16,753 nt of DNA from Desulfobacula sp. (GCF_021107415.1 NZ_JAIOSW010000207.1:1-16753), one strand, 5' to 3'. Numbered from the stretch's first letter, positions 5,736 through 13,479 are shown. Numbers and translations: made by a program. Notes: generated from the sequence alone by a model not told the origin.

Positions 5736-8015
5736 ATGACGTTTTCAATTATAGATTCCATTGGCAATACCCCTCTTGTTGAGATAAAAAAGATGAATCC
5801 TGTAAAAGGGGTCAAGATTCTTGCCAAACTTGAATATATGAATCCCGGTGGCTCTGTTAAAGACCGGGCAGCGCTGTATATGATCAACGAGGCGGAAAAA
5901 TCCGGTGAATTGACCAAAGACAAAATTGTTATCGAGGCAACCAGCGGGAATACGGGTATCGGACTTGCCATGATTTGTGCGGTTAAAGGATATAAAATTG
6001 CCCTTACCATGGCAGAAAATGCAAGTGAAGAACGAAAAAGTATTTTGCGCGCAAGGGGTGCCCAGATTATTTTAACCCCCAAACGTCTGGGGTCTGATGG
6101 CGCAATTGAAGAGGCATACAGACTTGCCAGGGAAAATCCGGATAAATATTTTCTTTGTGATCAGTATAATAATGAAGCCAATTGGAAAGCCCATTATTAT
6201 ACCACGGGACCTGAAATCATTGAGCAGACCAATGGAAAGGTCACTTCTATTGTAGCAACCATTGGAACAAGTGGAACGCTTATGGGGCTTTCCAGGAGAT
6301 TAAAAGAGCATAATAAGGATATTTGGATTGTATGTGTTGAACCGTACCTCGGGCATAAGATCCAGGGTCTGAAAAATATGAAGGAATCTTATACCCCTGA
6401 GATCATGGAGAAAAGCCGTCTTGATGAAAAGGTGAATATTGATGATGACACGGCTTTTGCTGCTGCTCGCAGTTTAGCTGTAAAAGAAGGACTTTTTGTT
6501 GGGATGAGCAGTGGCGCAGCAATGGCAGCTGCCATTGAGCAGGCCCATAAAATTAAACAAGGTCTTATCGTGGTTATCTTTCCAGACAGCGGAGAACGGT
6601 ACCTGTCCACCAATCTTTTCTCTGTAAAAAGCCATATCGGCTTGTCGCTTTTTAATACATTTTCAAGATCAAAAGTAAGGTTTGAACCGCTTGAAAAAGA
6701 AAAAGTGTCTATATACACCTGCGGACCCACTGTCCATGAAAGGCTCAATATAGGGCAGTTCAGAAGATATGCATTTACGGATTTACTGGTCAGATATATC
6801 GAGTATCATAATATTGCTGTCAATCATGTGGTTAATATCACAGACTATGATGACAAGACCATTCAGGGGTCACAGAAGGCAGGGAGGTCACTTTCTAAGT
6901 TCACCCAAACCTATATAGATCTTTTTAGGAAAGATCTATCAAAATTGAATATCCGAAAAGCAGATGCCTATCCAACAGTATCAGACCATCTTGATGAAAT
7001 GGTTGATGTGGCAAAACAGCTGCAATCAAATCAGCATGCCTATGAAAAACTGCATTCTCTCTATTTTGATATTGGAAGCCTGCCCGAGTATGGTGATCTT
7101 TCCAGAATTAATCTTGATAAGATAAAAGTCGGGGCAACAGTGGATCTTGACGAGTATGAAAAGCGTAATCCAAAGGATTTTACATTGTTAAAACGGGTTC
7201 GGCTTTCAGAACTTAAAAGAGGCGTGGGGATTAAGACCCAATGGGGTAATGTCCGTCCTTCACTTCATTTGCAGTGTGCGGCCATTGCCATGAAGTTTCT
7301 GGGAGAAAATTTTGATATTCAAACCGGCAGCCTGGAACTTATATTCCCGCACCATGAAAACGAAGTTGCCATTGCAAGAGCTGCAAAAGGAGCAACGCTT
7401 GCAAGGTGCTGGCTGCATTGTGATCCGGTTCACTATGACGGGTCTTTAGATGCATCAGATATTGAAACACTGACACTTGAAACCCTTGTCAACCAGGGCT
7501 GGGCCCTCAAAACCATTCGACTCTGGTTGATTTCCAACCATTACAGAAAAACCTTAGTGCTGTCAGAACAATCCCTGAAACAGGCTCAATATACTCTGGA
7601 TAAAATCAATAGGTGTCTTACTACTTTGAGTGTGATTAAAGAAGGAGATAATTTTAAAGAGATTGATCAATTGGTATATGATATAAAATCGGCTTTTCTT
7701 CAATCCATGGAAGATGATTTAAAAATTTCAGGGGTCATCTCTTCTTTGCTGGCAAATGTGAAAACCATCAACAGGCTGATCAATCAGAACAAAATTGATC
7801 CGGATAGTGCCCAAAAACTTGTGAATTGTTTTAAAGACATTGATTTGGTTCTTAAGATTTTTAGTTTTGGCAAAAAACAAGAATATTCAGGCGAAATCCA
7901 AAATCTTATAAAGGAACGTGAACGCGCACGAGAGCAAAATGACTGGGAACTGGCGGACAGGATTCGGGAGCAGTTAACAGGTTTAGGCATCAGCGTTCAT
8001 GATAAAAAGGCATAA
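5736..8015 (+). CDS. Cysteine synthase fused to a degenerate cysteinyl-tRNA synthetase domain
   Basis: A 759-residue two-part protein. Residues 1 to about 300 are a PLP-dependent O-acetylserine sulfhydrylase-type domain: SIGNTPLVEI at the start, the Schiff-base lysine K42 in GGSVKDR, TSGNTG (69-74), the phosphate-binding GTSGT (177-181) and PDSGERY (283-289). From about 310, the sequence follows cysteinyl-tRNA synthetase along its length: TCGPTVHE, NITDYDDKTI, NPKDF, FPHHENE and a C-terminal helical region near 724-755. All four expected zinc ligands are present (C329, C514, H539, E543). However, HIGH is replaced by NIGQ (338-341), KMSKS by LDASD (571-575), the GWHIEC tryptophan by L510, and DIHGGG by DIQTGS. 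The C-terminus also stops short of the usual family end. Cysteine synthesis is likely; aminoacylation is doubtful. A separate true cysS elsewhere in the genome is expected. Confidence 0.9.
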   Translation: MTFSIIDSIGNTPLVEIKKMNPVKGVKILAKLEYMNPGGSVKDRAALYMINEAEKSGELTKDKIVIEATSGNTGIGLAMICAVKGYKIALTMAENASEERKSILRARGAQIILTPKRLGSDGAIEEAYRLARENPDKYFLCDQYNNEANWKAHYYTTGPEIIEQTNGKVTSIVATIGTSGTLMGLSRRLKEHNKDIWIVCVEPYLGHKIQGLKNMKESYTPEIMEKSRLDEKVNIDDDTAFAAARSLAVKEGLFVGMSSGAAMAAAIEQAHKIKQGLIVVIFPDSGERYLSTNLFSVKSHIGLSLFNTFSRSKVRFEPLEKEKVSIYTCGPTVHERLNIGQFRRYAFTDLLVRYIEYHNIAVNHVVNITDYDDKTIQGSQKAGRSLSKFTQTYIDLFRKDLSKLNIRKADAYPTVSDHLDEMVDVAKQLQSNQHAYEKLHSLYFDIGSLPEYGDLSRINLDKIKVGATVDLDEYEKRNPKDFTLLKRVRLSELKRGVGIKTQWGNVRPSLHLQCAAIAMKFLGENFDIQTGSLELIFPHHENEVAIARAAKGATLARCWLHCDPVHYDGSLDASDIETLTLETLVNQGWALKTIRLWLISNHYRKTLVLSEQSLKQAQYTLDKINRCLTTLSVIKEGDNFKEIDQLVYDIKSAFLQSMEDDLKISGVISSLLANVKTINRLINQNKIDPDSAQKLVNCFKDIDLVLKIFSFGKKQEYSGEIQNLIKERERAREQNDWELADRIREQLTGLGISVHDKKA

Positions 8016-8018
8016 GTC

Positions 8019-8993
8019 ATGACAAATAAATTTTTATTTTTTCCCTTCACCCATATTACCTTAAAACAGTTAAACACCATTTTAGCTTTTTTCCCGTCAT
8101 TTCAATATTTACCGGGAAGCCGGGATTTCAAGCATCATCAAGTATTACAGGCGTTATTTGAACAGGGGAAAATCGCTCCGTTTTTTTTATCAGCCAAAGA
8201 ACTTGAGACGGTTGAACAAAAACTTGAACAATATCTGGAATGGGTTCGGATTCATAAAGGAAATAAAGTAAATCTTAAATCACTTTTAAAGGACAACCCT
8301 TATTTTACAAGTGATACAAATGTGACAGCCATTAAATCACGGATCAAAGGGTTTAAAGAAGGTAAAAGAGATCCAGATACTGCTTTATCAGATGAATCAG
8401 CCCTGCAACGCGATTTGTTGTTTTTGAAGATGGCTCAATTGTGTGATGAACAAAATGAACGCATTGATTTGGAGTTAAAAAATCTGGATACAACTCGCCA
8501 TAAGCTTATGTCAACTTTGCGCGGATTAGAAAGCCCCTCAAGTGATATCAAGGGCAGTAAAACAGATGGCGATAAAGATTCAGGGGATATGATGACCCGT
8601 GAGCGGATATATACCTGGTCAGGATGTATGGCTCAAAAGGGGGCATTCAAAAAAGAAGGGGGAGGGCAGCCTTTATTCATCACTACCAGTGAGGCAGTAT
8701 TTGACTATCTTGAGTCTATTTGCAAAGATGTTGTAAATGCCCTTGACATTGATAAAATAAAAGTGCATGAAAATGAATGTGAAAATAAAAGTGAATGGCA
8801 ACATTATTTTTGTGACTATTTGATGCGTGCAATTCAAGGCAATGGAACCCGGGAAAACAATATGCCAAAAGTGAATGACAAGTGCTCGCTTTCAGGGCAG
8901 ATTAAATTAAATCTCTTTTCCGGGAATGATATAAATAAACTCTTTAATTATTCAGAAAAACATATACCTGTATGTCTGATCAAATTAAAGTGA
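8019..8993 (+). CDS. Uncharacterised 324-residue protein coupled to the CysK-CysS fusion
   Basis: I do not recognise this family. It starts 3 nt after the fusion-gene stop, with AAAAGG inside the end of the fusion gene as its likely ribosome-binding site, so the two are almost certainly co-transcribed. The N-terminus is aromatic-rich but has no convincing signal peptide or membrane helix (KFLFFPFTHITLKQLN). Residues about 60-80 and 125-170 look like amphipathic or coiled-coil helices, including ALQRDLLFLKMAQLCDEQNE. A polar, probably disordered stretch (172-192) precedes a C-terminal part holding six of the seven cysteines (C203, C235, C254, C265, C289, C319), not arranged as a standard iron-sulfur or zinc motif. 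Codon and base use match the neighbours. A role with the fusion protein is suggested only by position. Confidence 0.8.
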   Translation: MTNKFLFFPFTHITLKQLNTILAFFPSFQYLPGSRDFKHHQVLQALFEQGKIAPFFLSAKELETVEQKLEQYLEWVRIHKGNKVNLKSLLKDNPYFTSDTNVTAIKSRIKGFKEGKRDPDTALSDESALQRDLLFLKMAQLCDEQNERIDLELKNLDTTRHKLMSTLRGLESPSSDIKGSKTDGDKDSGDMMTRERIYTWSGCMAQKGAFKKEGGGQPLFITTSEAVFDYLESICKDVVNALDIDKIKVHENECENKSEWQHYFCDYLMRAIQGNGTRENNMPKVNDKCSLSGQIKLNLFSGNDINKLFNYSEKHIPVCLIKLK

Positions 8994-9001
8994 TAAAAAA
9001 C

Positions 9002-9029
9002 TTGATTTTAATTAATACAATGTTATAAA
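9002..9029 (+). promoter_or_regulatory. Possible promoter for the ferredoxin gene
   Basis: TTGATT (9002-9007), a 16-nt spacer and TATAAA (9024-9029) lie in the AT-rich gap before the ferredoxin gene. A second TATAAT occurs at 9066-9071 without a clear -35. No terminator is evident after the preceding gene, so some read-through is also possible. Confidence 0.4.
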
Positions 9030-9090
9030 AGCGTTTTTATACAGATTATATTTAAAGAATGAGTTTATAATATAATAATGTTAATTTTTT

Positions 9091-9097
9091 AAGGAGG
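9091..9097 (+). promoter_or_regulatory. Near-perfect Shine-Dalgarno of the ferredoxin gene
   Basis: AAGGAGG lies 8 nt before the ferredoxin ATG. It is the strongest ribosome-binding site in the window; most other genes here have partial matches. This suggests high translation of the ferredoxin. Confidence 0.8.
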
Positions 9098-9105
9098 CTA
9101 TTAAA

Positions 9106-9294
9106 ATGGCATTTACCCCAATTGTTGATCACGAAAAATGTGTTGGTTGTGAAGAATGTGTAGACGTATGTCCAGTGGAAGTATTTGAAATGGAAGATGG
9201 CAAGTCTGTTCCAGTTAATGCTGAAGAATGCATGGGCTGCGAAAGCTGCGTGGAAGTTTGTGAAGAAGACGCTATTGTAATTGAAGAAGACTAA
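9106..9294 (+). CDS. 2[4Fe-4S] bacterial ferredoxin
   Basis: A 62-residue soluble, acidic electron carrier. Two clusters are predicted from paired CxxCxxCxxxC motifs: C12, C15, C18, C22 (the last followed by proline) and C42, C45, C48, C52 (followed by glutamate instead of the usual proline). No extra insert, twin-arginine signal or membrane anchor is present, so it is cytoplasmic. Low-potential ferredoxins of this size serve as partners of oxidoreductases in anaerobes such as sulfate reducers; the partner here cannot be read from context. It appears to be a single-gene unit: a candidate promoter upstream, a very strong Shine-Dalgarno and a strong terminator 23 nt after the stop codon. Those signals suggest high expression. 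Confidence 0.96.
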   Translation: MAFTPIVDHEKCVGCEECVDVCPVEVFEMEDGKSVPVNAEECMGCESCVEVCEEDAIVIEED

Positions 9295-9316
9295 GAAAAC
9301 ACGTCTTACAATAGAT

Positions 9317-9359
9317 AAAAATACCGGGTGATGCTTTACATCACCCGGTATTTTTTTTT
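9317..9359. terminator. Strong bidirectional intrinsic terminator
   Basis: A perfect 17-bp stem (9317-9333 pairing with 9339-9355) closes a five-base CTTTA loop and is followed by a T-run to 9359. The left arm begins with an A-run, so the minus strand also reads hairpin plus T-run. It can end both the ferredoxin transcript and the convergent transporter transcript. The right arm encodes the last residues and the stop codon of the transporter. Confidence 0.93.
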
Positions 9360-10228
9360 GTGCCGACAGTATTGGTCAGGTATACACCTGTAATAACAAA
9401 TACTGCCCCAATAATTAAAGAAAAGGTTAAAGGTTCTTTTAAAATAAAGAACGAAAGAACAATAGCACTGACAGGGACAACGTTAATGAAGATACCGGCT
9501 TTCATCGGGCCGATTTGTTTGATCCCTTCATAATACCACAGAAATCCAAGCACTGTGCCAAAAAATCCCAGATAGAACAGACTCGCCCATTCAACAGGTT
9601 TATAGGATGCCATATTCAAAAATACACCCTTAAAAAGGGCCGGGAAAAACAATAGCAGAGTCCCTGCAATGGATGAATAGCAGACTGATACAATGGGGGA
9701 TAAATCATTCATGGCTTTTTTCCCCAGGATCGAATAGGCAACCCAGCTTGCAACACATCCAAAGATGAGAAGCTCTCCTTTCCCAATCCCCAGTGTTAAT
9801 ATAGTAAAAAGATTTCCATTTGAAATAACAATTAAAGCGCCTGTGACTGACAGACAAAGCCCAATCACTTTCAGGAAGTTAAGCTGCTCCCTAAAAAAGA
9901 TAACAGAACAAAGGCTGATAAAAATAGGATTGCCGGCAATAATCAGTGATGCCTGGTTGGCCTGAATATGATTTAGGCCTGAGAAAAAAAACAGGTTATA
10001 GGAAAAGATACCTGTAAGACCCAATAAAAATACGATAAATATTTTATCAGGGGCAAGCCTGGGAAGGTGCCCTTCGATTTTTACGGTTAAAAAGATGAGA
10101 AAAAAAGAAGCGATGAAAAACCGTATGAAAGCTGCTGAGGAGGGGTCTATATTGTGAGAAATTAATTTCCCCGCAATAAAGGTTCCTCCCCAGAAAACAG
10201 CAGCAAATATCAATTTGAGATATGTCAA
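9341..10228 (-). CDS. EamA/DMT-superfamily transporter, TTG start
   Basis: A 295-residue inner-membrane protein with about ten predicted transmembrane helices arranged as two EamA repeats (first begins LKLIFAAVFWGGTFIAGKLI; second begins near LLIFGCVASWVAYSILGKKA). The family exports metabolites, including some amino acids and other small compounds; the substrate is not predictable here. The start codon is TTG: AAAGGA lies 7 nt upstream, and the first helix begins four residues in, leaving no room for a later start. The C-terminal residues KKNTG and the stop codon lie inside the terminator hairpin shared with the ferredoxin gene. A TTGACA-containing promoter candidate lies just upstream. The gene stands alone on its strand. 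Confidence 0.92.
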   Translation of the reverse strand: MTYLKLIFAAVFWGGTFIAGKLISHNIDPSSAAFIRFFIASFFLIFLTVKIEGHLPRLAPDKIFIVFLLGLTGIFSYNLFFFSGLNHIQANQASLIIAGNPIFISLCSVIFFREQLNFLKVIGLCLSVTGALIVISNGNLFTILTLGIGKGELLIFGCVASWVAYSILGKKAMNDLSPIVSVCYSSIAGTLLLFFPALFKGVFLNMASYKPVEWASLFYLGFFGTVLGFLWYYEGIKQIGPMKAGIFINVVPVSAIVLSFFILKEPLTFSLIIGAVFVITGVYLTNTVGTKKNTG

Positions 10229-10235
10229 ACTTCTA

Positions 10236-10241
10236 TCCTTT
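10236..10241 (-). promoter_or_regulatory. Ribosome-binding site supporting the transporter's TTG start
   Basis: AAAGGA on the minus strand, 7 nt before the TTG at 10228. No ATG or GTG lies near enough to serve the first transmembrane segment. Confidence 0.65.
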
Positions 10242-10260
10242 AAATAAAAATAATTTTGGT

Positions 10261-10289
10261 ATTAGCACAGACAAGCGTTTAAATGTCAA
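10261..10289 (-). promoter_or_regulatory. Possible promoter for the DMT transporter gene
   Basis: On the minus strand, a consensus TTGACA (10289-10284) is followed after 17 nt by GCTAAT (10266-10261). An alternative is TAATAC after 19 nt, preceded by TGC. The predicted transcript start is roughly 25 nt before the TTG start codon. Confidence 0.5.
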
Positions 10290-10404
10290 GCAAAACACCT
10301 CAAATTCAAATCTTGCGTTATATGAATGATGTAAAAAGGTTGAGGAAGTTTGATTTATTTTTAAAATTCACCTGTGATTATCCCCAAGTAAAAATTCTTA
10401 AACC

Positions 10405-10434
10405 TTTACAATTTCATACGCTATAAATTATATA
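10405..10434 (+). promoter_or_regulatory. Weak promoter candidate for the GspE/PilB gene
   Basis: TTTACA (10405-10410), an 18-nt spacer and TATATA (10429-10434), about 50 nt before the gene start. The 253-nt divergent gap (10229-10481) is AT-rich and otherwise shows no structure or ORF I can support. Confidence 0.3.
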
Positions 10435-10481
10435 TATGAAGACAAGATTTTAACCCTATATTCATCAGGACAAATGATTTT

Positions 10482-12305
10482 ATGCCGAATTTAAAAGACA
10501 AAAGATTCTCCTCACAAAATATCTGTAAAATTCTTTTGGCAGGAAAATTAATTTCAAAGGACCAGGCCCGGGATCTTTTAAAAAAAGAGAGCAAGGTAAG
10601 AAGTCTTCTCCTTAAACAGGCGATAAAAAAAATCAATAAAGATTTGTCAAAAGATCAACAGGCCTCCCTGATTTCTTTTATTGATGTTATTTTATATTTT
10701 AAAATAGAAAGAAAGGGTTACCCTTCAAAAAGAATTGATGAAGATTTGATTTATAAAACTTTGGCTGAAGCATGGAAGGTCCCCTATAAAAAAATTGATC
10801 CATTGAAACTTGAGCTGAATCTTGTGACAGGGACTATCTCTAAATCATTTGCCACAAAACATTTATTGCTGCCATTGATGGTCGAGGAAGGCAAATTGAT
10901 TGTTGCAACCCCTGATCCTTTTAATTATGAGGCTATCAGCGATGTTGAAATGGTGTCAAAACTTAAAGTAAAGACTGTGGTCAGTTCAAAATCAGATATT
11001 GAAAAATTGATCAATGAATTTTTTGGATTCAGGCATTCCATTTCTGCGGCAGAAGACCTTTTTTCAACAAAGACACTTGATATCGGCAACCTGGAACAAT
11101 TTGTCAGTTTAAAATCCCTGGATGATATGCCCTCAACAGACCAGCATATTGTTAATGCGGTTAATCATTTGTTTTCCTATTCGTTTGATCAGAAGGCCAG
11201 TGATATCCATATTGAGCCCAAACGGGACATCTGTCTGGTTCGTATGAGAATCGACGGGGTGCTTCATACGGTTTATAAGCTTCCCAAAAAACTTCACAAT
11301 GCCGTGGTCAGCAGGATTAAAACCCTTTCACGGCTGGATATGGCTGAAAAAAGAAGGCCCCAGGATGGTCGGATTAAAATGGAGAAAGATAATACTGAGG
11401 TTGAAATCAGAGTTTCTACCATCCCGGTGGCATTTGGTGAGAAAGTGGTCTTGAGAATCATGGACCCGGATGTCATTTTTCAGGATCTTGAAATGCTGGG
11501 GTTTTTTCAAGATGATTTTAAAAGATATAAAAAATTGATTACCATGCCGTTCGGCATGATTCTTGTGACAGGACCGACCGGATCAGGAAAGTCTACGACT
11601 CTTTATTCAAGCTTAAGATTGCTCTCTTCACCTAAAGTCAATATTACCACCATTGAAGATCCCATTGAAATGATACATGAGGAGTTCAATCAGATTGCCG
11701 TACAGCCCTCGATTGGTGTGACATTCAGTACGGTATTAAAAAATATACTCCGCCAGGACCCTGATATTATTATGGTGGGTGAAATAAGGGATCTTGAAAC
11801 AGCACAGGCAGCAGTCCAGGCTGCATTGACAGGGCATCTTGTTCTTTCCACACTTCATACAAATGATGCAGTGTCCACGATTTTCAGATTGCTTGATCTG
11901 GGTATTCCCCCCTATCTTATCCACTCATCATTGAATGGCATTGTGGCACAGAGACTTGTCAGGAAAATTTGCCCCTATTGTGCCCAGGAGTTTGAAATGG
12001 ATGCAAAAGAGCTTGCTGCCCTTGGACTTAAAATTAAATCCCAGGGTGTTGTCAAGCTTAAGCATGGGAAAGGGTGCGTGAAATGCAGAAATACCGGATA
12101 TAAGGGACGGTCCGGGATTTATGAAATAATGCCGTATTCGGAATCTCTTAAACAGCTGACAACTTCCAATGCAGGACTGGAAACACTAAGAAAAAAAGCC
12201 GTGGAAGAAGGGCTTGTTCTTTTACGCAAAAATGGTATTAAAAGAATGCTTAAAGGGCATACCACTTACCAGGAGATTTTGAGGGTTACTTCGGATCAAA
12301 TATAG
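10482..12305 (+). CDS. GspE/PilB-family secretion or pilus assembly ATPase
   Basis: A 607-residue hexameric ATPase that powers pilus extension or type II secretion from the cytoplasmic face of the inner membrane. Order: a divergent, lysine-rich N-terminal extension (1 to about 85); an MshEN/T2SSE-N-like domain (about 85-185; KHLLLPLMVEEGKLIVATPDP); an N2 domain with ASDIHIEP (239-246); and the RecA-like core. Walker A is GPTGSGKS (364-371) and Walker B DPDIIMVGE (426-434). The Asp box is IEDPIE and the His box is STLHTND (456-462). A tetracysteine zinc module follows (C497, C500, C532, C535). All catalytic elements look intact. No gsp or pil partner gene flanks it, so GspE versus PilB cannot be decided. 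AGGA lies 11 nt before the ATG. Confidence 0.93.
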   Translation: MPNLKDKRFSSQNICKILLAGKLISKDQARDLLKKESKVRSLLLKQAIKKINKDLSKDQQASLISFIDVILYFKIERKGYPSKRIDEDLIYKTLAEAWKVPYKKIDPLKLELNLVTGTISKSFATKHLLLPLMVEEGKLIVATPDPFNYEAISDVEMVSKLKVKTVVSSKSDIEKLINEFFGFRHSISAAEDLFSTKTLDIGNLEQFVSLKSLDDMPSTDQHIVNAVNHLFSYSFDQKASDIHIEPKRDICLVRMRIDGVLHTVYKLPKKLHNAVVSRIKTLSRLDMAEKRRPQDGRIKMEKDNTEVEIRVSTIPVAFGEKVVLRIMDPDVIFQDLEMLGFFQDDFKRYKKLITMPFGMILVTGPTGSGKSTTLYSSLRLLSSPKVNITTIEDPIEMIHEEFNQIAVQPSIGVTFSTVLKNILRQDPDIIMVGEIRDLETAQAAVQAALTGHLVLSTLHTNDAVSTIFRLLDLGIPPYLIHSSLNGIVAQRLVRKICPYCAQEFEMDAKELAALGLKIKSQGVVKLKHGKGCVKCRNTGYKGRSGIYEIMPYSESLKQLTTSNAGLETLRKKAVEEGLVLLRKNGIKRMLKGHTTYQEILRVTSDQI

Positions 12306-12346
12306 CCTTGAAACTTAATTTTTAACAATGATCGACAAGCGGTTAA

Positions 12347-13375
12347 TTAATTTACCATGTCATCCGGGTAAATGGCATAACTTGAAGACATAATCATTAC
12401 GGTTGATGAAATGTCTTCAGTATGGAGTACAATCAGTTTTCCGGATTCCAGGTTCTCAAGTTTAATGGATTCTTTTTTTTGGGGTTGCCAGAGTGTATGG
12501 TCTTTTGTCTCATTTTCCCGAAGAATCGAGTATATCTGTCCGGGCGTAACTTTGGCTTTTCCCGTGTCAATAAATGCAATAGTGTAATCATTAACCATGA
12601 TATTATTGTCTTCGGAACAAATAATTCTTGCATCAATAGGGTTAGGATTTTCTTGAACCGTTAAAATAGAATCCCGCTTATAATATTCCATAATCAAGTC
12701 ATCTTTATATACAGCTCTATATGCATTGGTGATTAATGCTTTTACATAAGTCACTTTATGTTCAAGTATTTTAACCTGTGCTTTGATCAGATGCTTTACA
12801 CCGATAAATGTTTGACCATGAATTTTTTCTTTTAGATTATGGGTGGTGAAAATGTGGTAGACTCTGCCGGGAATAAGTGTTCCTTTGCCTGAGGGTTTTA
12901 TAAAAATAATATCATTAGTAGACATCATCAGGCTGCCGTCCTGTTCCTTTATGATATTGCCAAGGGATGGGTGTGCCTTTTTTTTAATAAACCCGATATG
13001 ATCCATTTGGGAAAAAGAAAAAGAGGCCTTAACCTTGACGGGAACAATTTTTTTTTCAACTTTCTGGACTTTTACAATTTTTGGTTTAAGCGCAATTTTT
13101 TTCTTTAAAAAGATTTGTATCTTTTTTCCGGGATATATCCAATGGGGATTTTTAATATCATCATTTAATTCCCACAGGCCTGGCCAGTCCCATTGGGAAT
13201 TATAAAATTTTTGAGACAAATCCCAAAGGGTATCCCCTTTTTTTATGGTATAGTAGAAACCTGAGTTTTCTCCCGGAATAAATTCTTTATCATCCTGGGC
13301 AAACCCTGTTGAGCAAAAAGCAAATCCCCAAAAAGTTAAAACAAATATTGCTATCATTGTTTTCTGACTTTGCAT
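12347..13375 (-). CDS. Secreted LysM-domain protein
   Basis: A 342-residue exported protein. A signal peptide (residues 1-26, likely cleavage after GFA) precedes one LysM peptidoglycan-binding domain (about 41-90; YYTIKKGDTLWDLSQKFY, then NPHWIYPGKKIQIF). A lysine-rich linker (about 91-117) leads to a beta-rich C-terminal region of some 220 residues containing two similar-looking segments, around PGRVYHIF and PGQIYSIL. I recognise no enzymatic motif there, so a structural or envelope-anchoring role is more likely than hydrolase activity. The ATG is preceded by AGGAGG. The gene converges on the GspE/PilB ATPase with only 41 nt between stop codons and no obvious hairpin. It diverges from the HD-domain gene through a dyad-symmetric promoter region. 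A link to pili or motility is possible but only positional. Confidence 0.88.
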   Translation of the reverse strand: MQSQKTMIAIFVLTFWGFAFCSTGFAQDDKEFIPGENSGFYYTIKKGDTLWDLSQKFYNSQWDWPGLWELNDDIKNPHWIYPGKKIQIFLKKKIALKPKIVKVQKVEKKIVPVKVKASFSFSQMDHIGFIKKKAHPSLGNIIKEQDGSLMMSTNDIIFIKPSGKGTLIPGRVYHIFTTHNLKEKIHGQTFIGVKHLIKAQVKILEHKVTYVKALITNAYRAVYKDDLIMEYYKRDSILTVQENPNPIDARIICSEDNNIMVNDYTIAFIDTGKAKVTPGQIYSILRENETKDHTLWQPQKKESIKLENLESGKLIVLHTEDISSTVMIMSSSYAIYPDDMVN

Positions 13376-13413
13376 ATTTTCCTCCTGATTTGCCTTGGTT
13401 TATTCTTGAATTC

Positions 13414-13443
13414 TTGACTTTATTTAAACTATAGTCCTATAAA
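13414..13443 (+). promoter_or_regulatory. Possible promoter for the HD-REC-motAB gene string
   Basis: TTGACT (13414-13419), an 18-nt spacer and TATAAA (13438-13443), with the HD-gene ATG about 36 nt further on. It overlaps the opposing promoter candidate of the LysM gene. No sigma54 or clear flagellar sigma28 signature was found. Confidence 0.45.
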
Positions 13444-13450
13444 AAGTCAA
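13423..13450 (-). promoter_or_regulatory. Possible promoter for the LysM-protein gene
   Basis: On the minus strand, TTGACT (13450-13445), a 16-nt spacer and TTTAAA (13428-13423). The transcript start would be about 40 nt before the ATG. It interleaves with the rightward promoter in the inverted repeat. Confidence 0.38.
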
Positions 13451-13479
13451 GAATTGTTGCGAATATCATAGGAATTGGA

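Larger units (their letters stand above)
13409..13455. repeat. 13-bp perfect inverted repeat in the lysM/HD divergent gap
   Basis: AATTCTTGACTTT (13409-13421) is the exact reverse complement of AAAGTCAAGAATT (13443-13455), separated by 21 nt. Each arm contains a TTGACT that could be the -35 box of one of the two divergent promoters. It is unlikely to be an intrinsic terminator because the arms are AT-rich and widely separated. Confidence 0.75.

Noticed and set aside
5681..6082. 133-codon minus-strand ORF opposite the cysteine synthase domain
   Set aside because: It is antisense to a strongly conserved coding region and shows no ribosome-binding site or recognisable domain.
10474..10494. Short ATG ORF (MILCRI) overlapping the GspE/PilB start in another frame
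   Set aside because: Only six codons, with AGGA too close for good initiation; probably coincidental.
12306..12346. Possible terminator between the convergent ATPase and LysM genes
   Set aside because: The 41-nt gap has only short AT-rich self-complementarity and no GC stem followed by a T-run.
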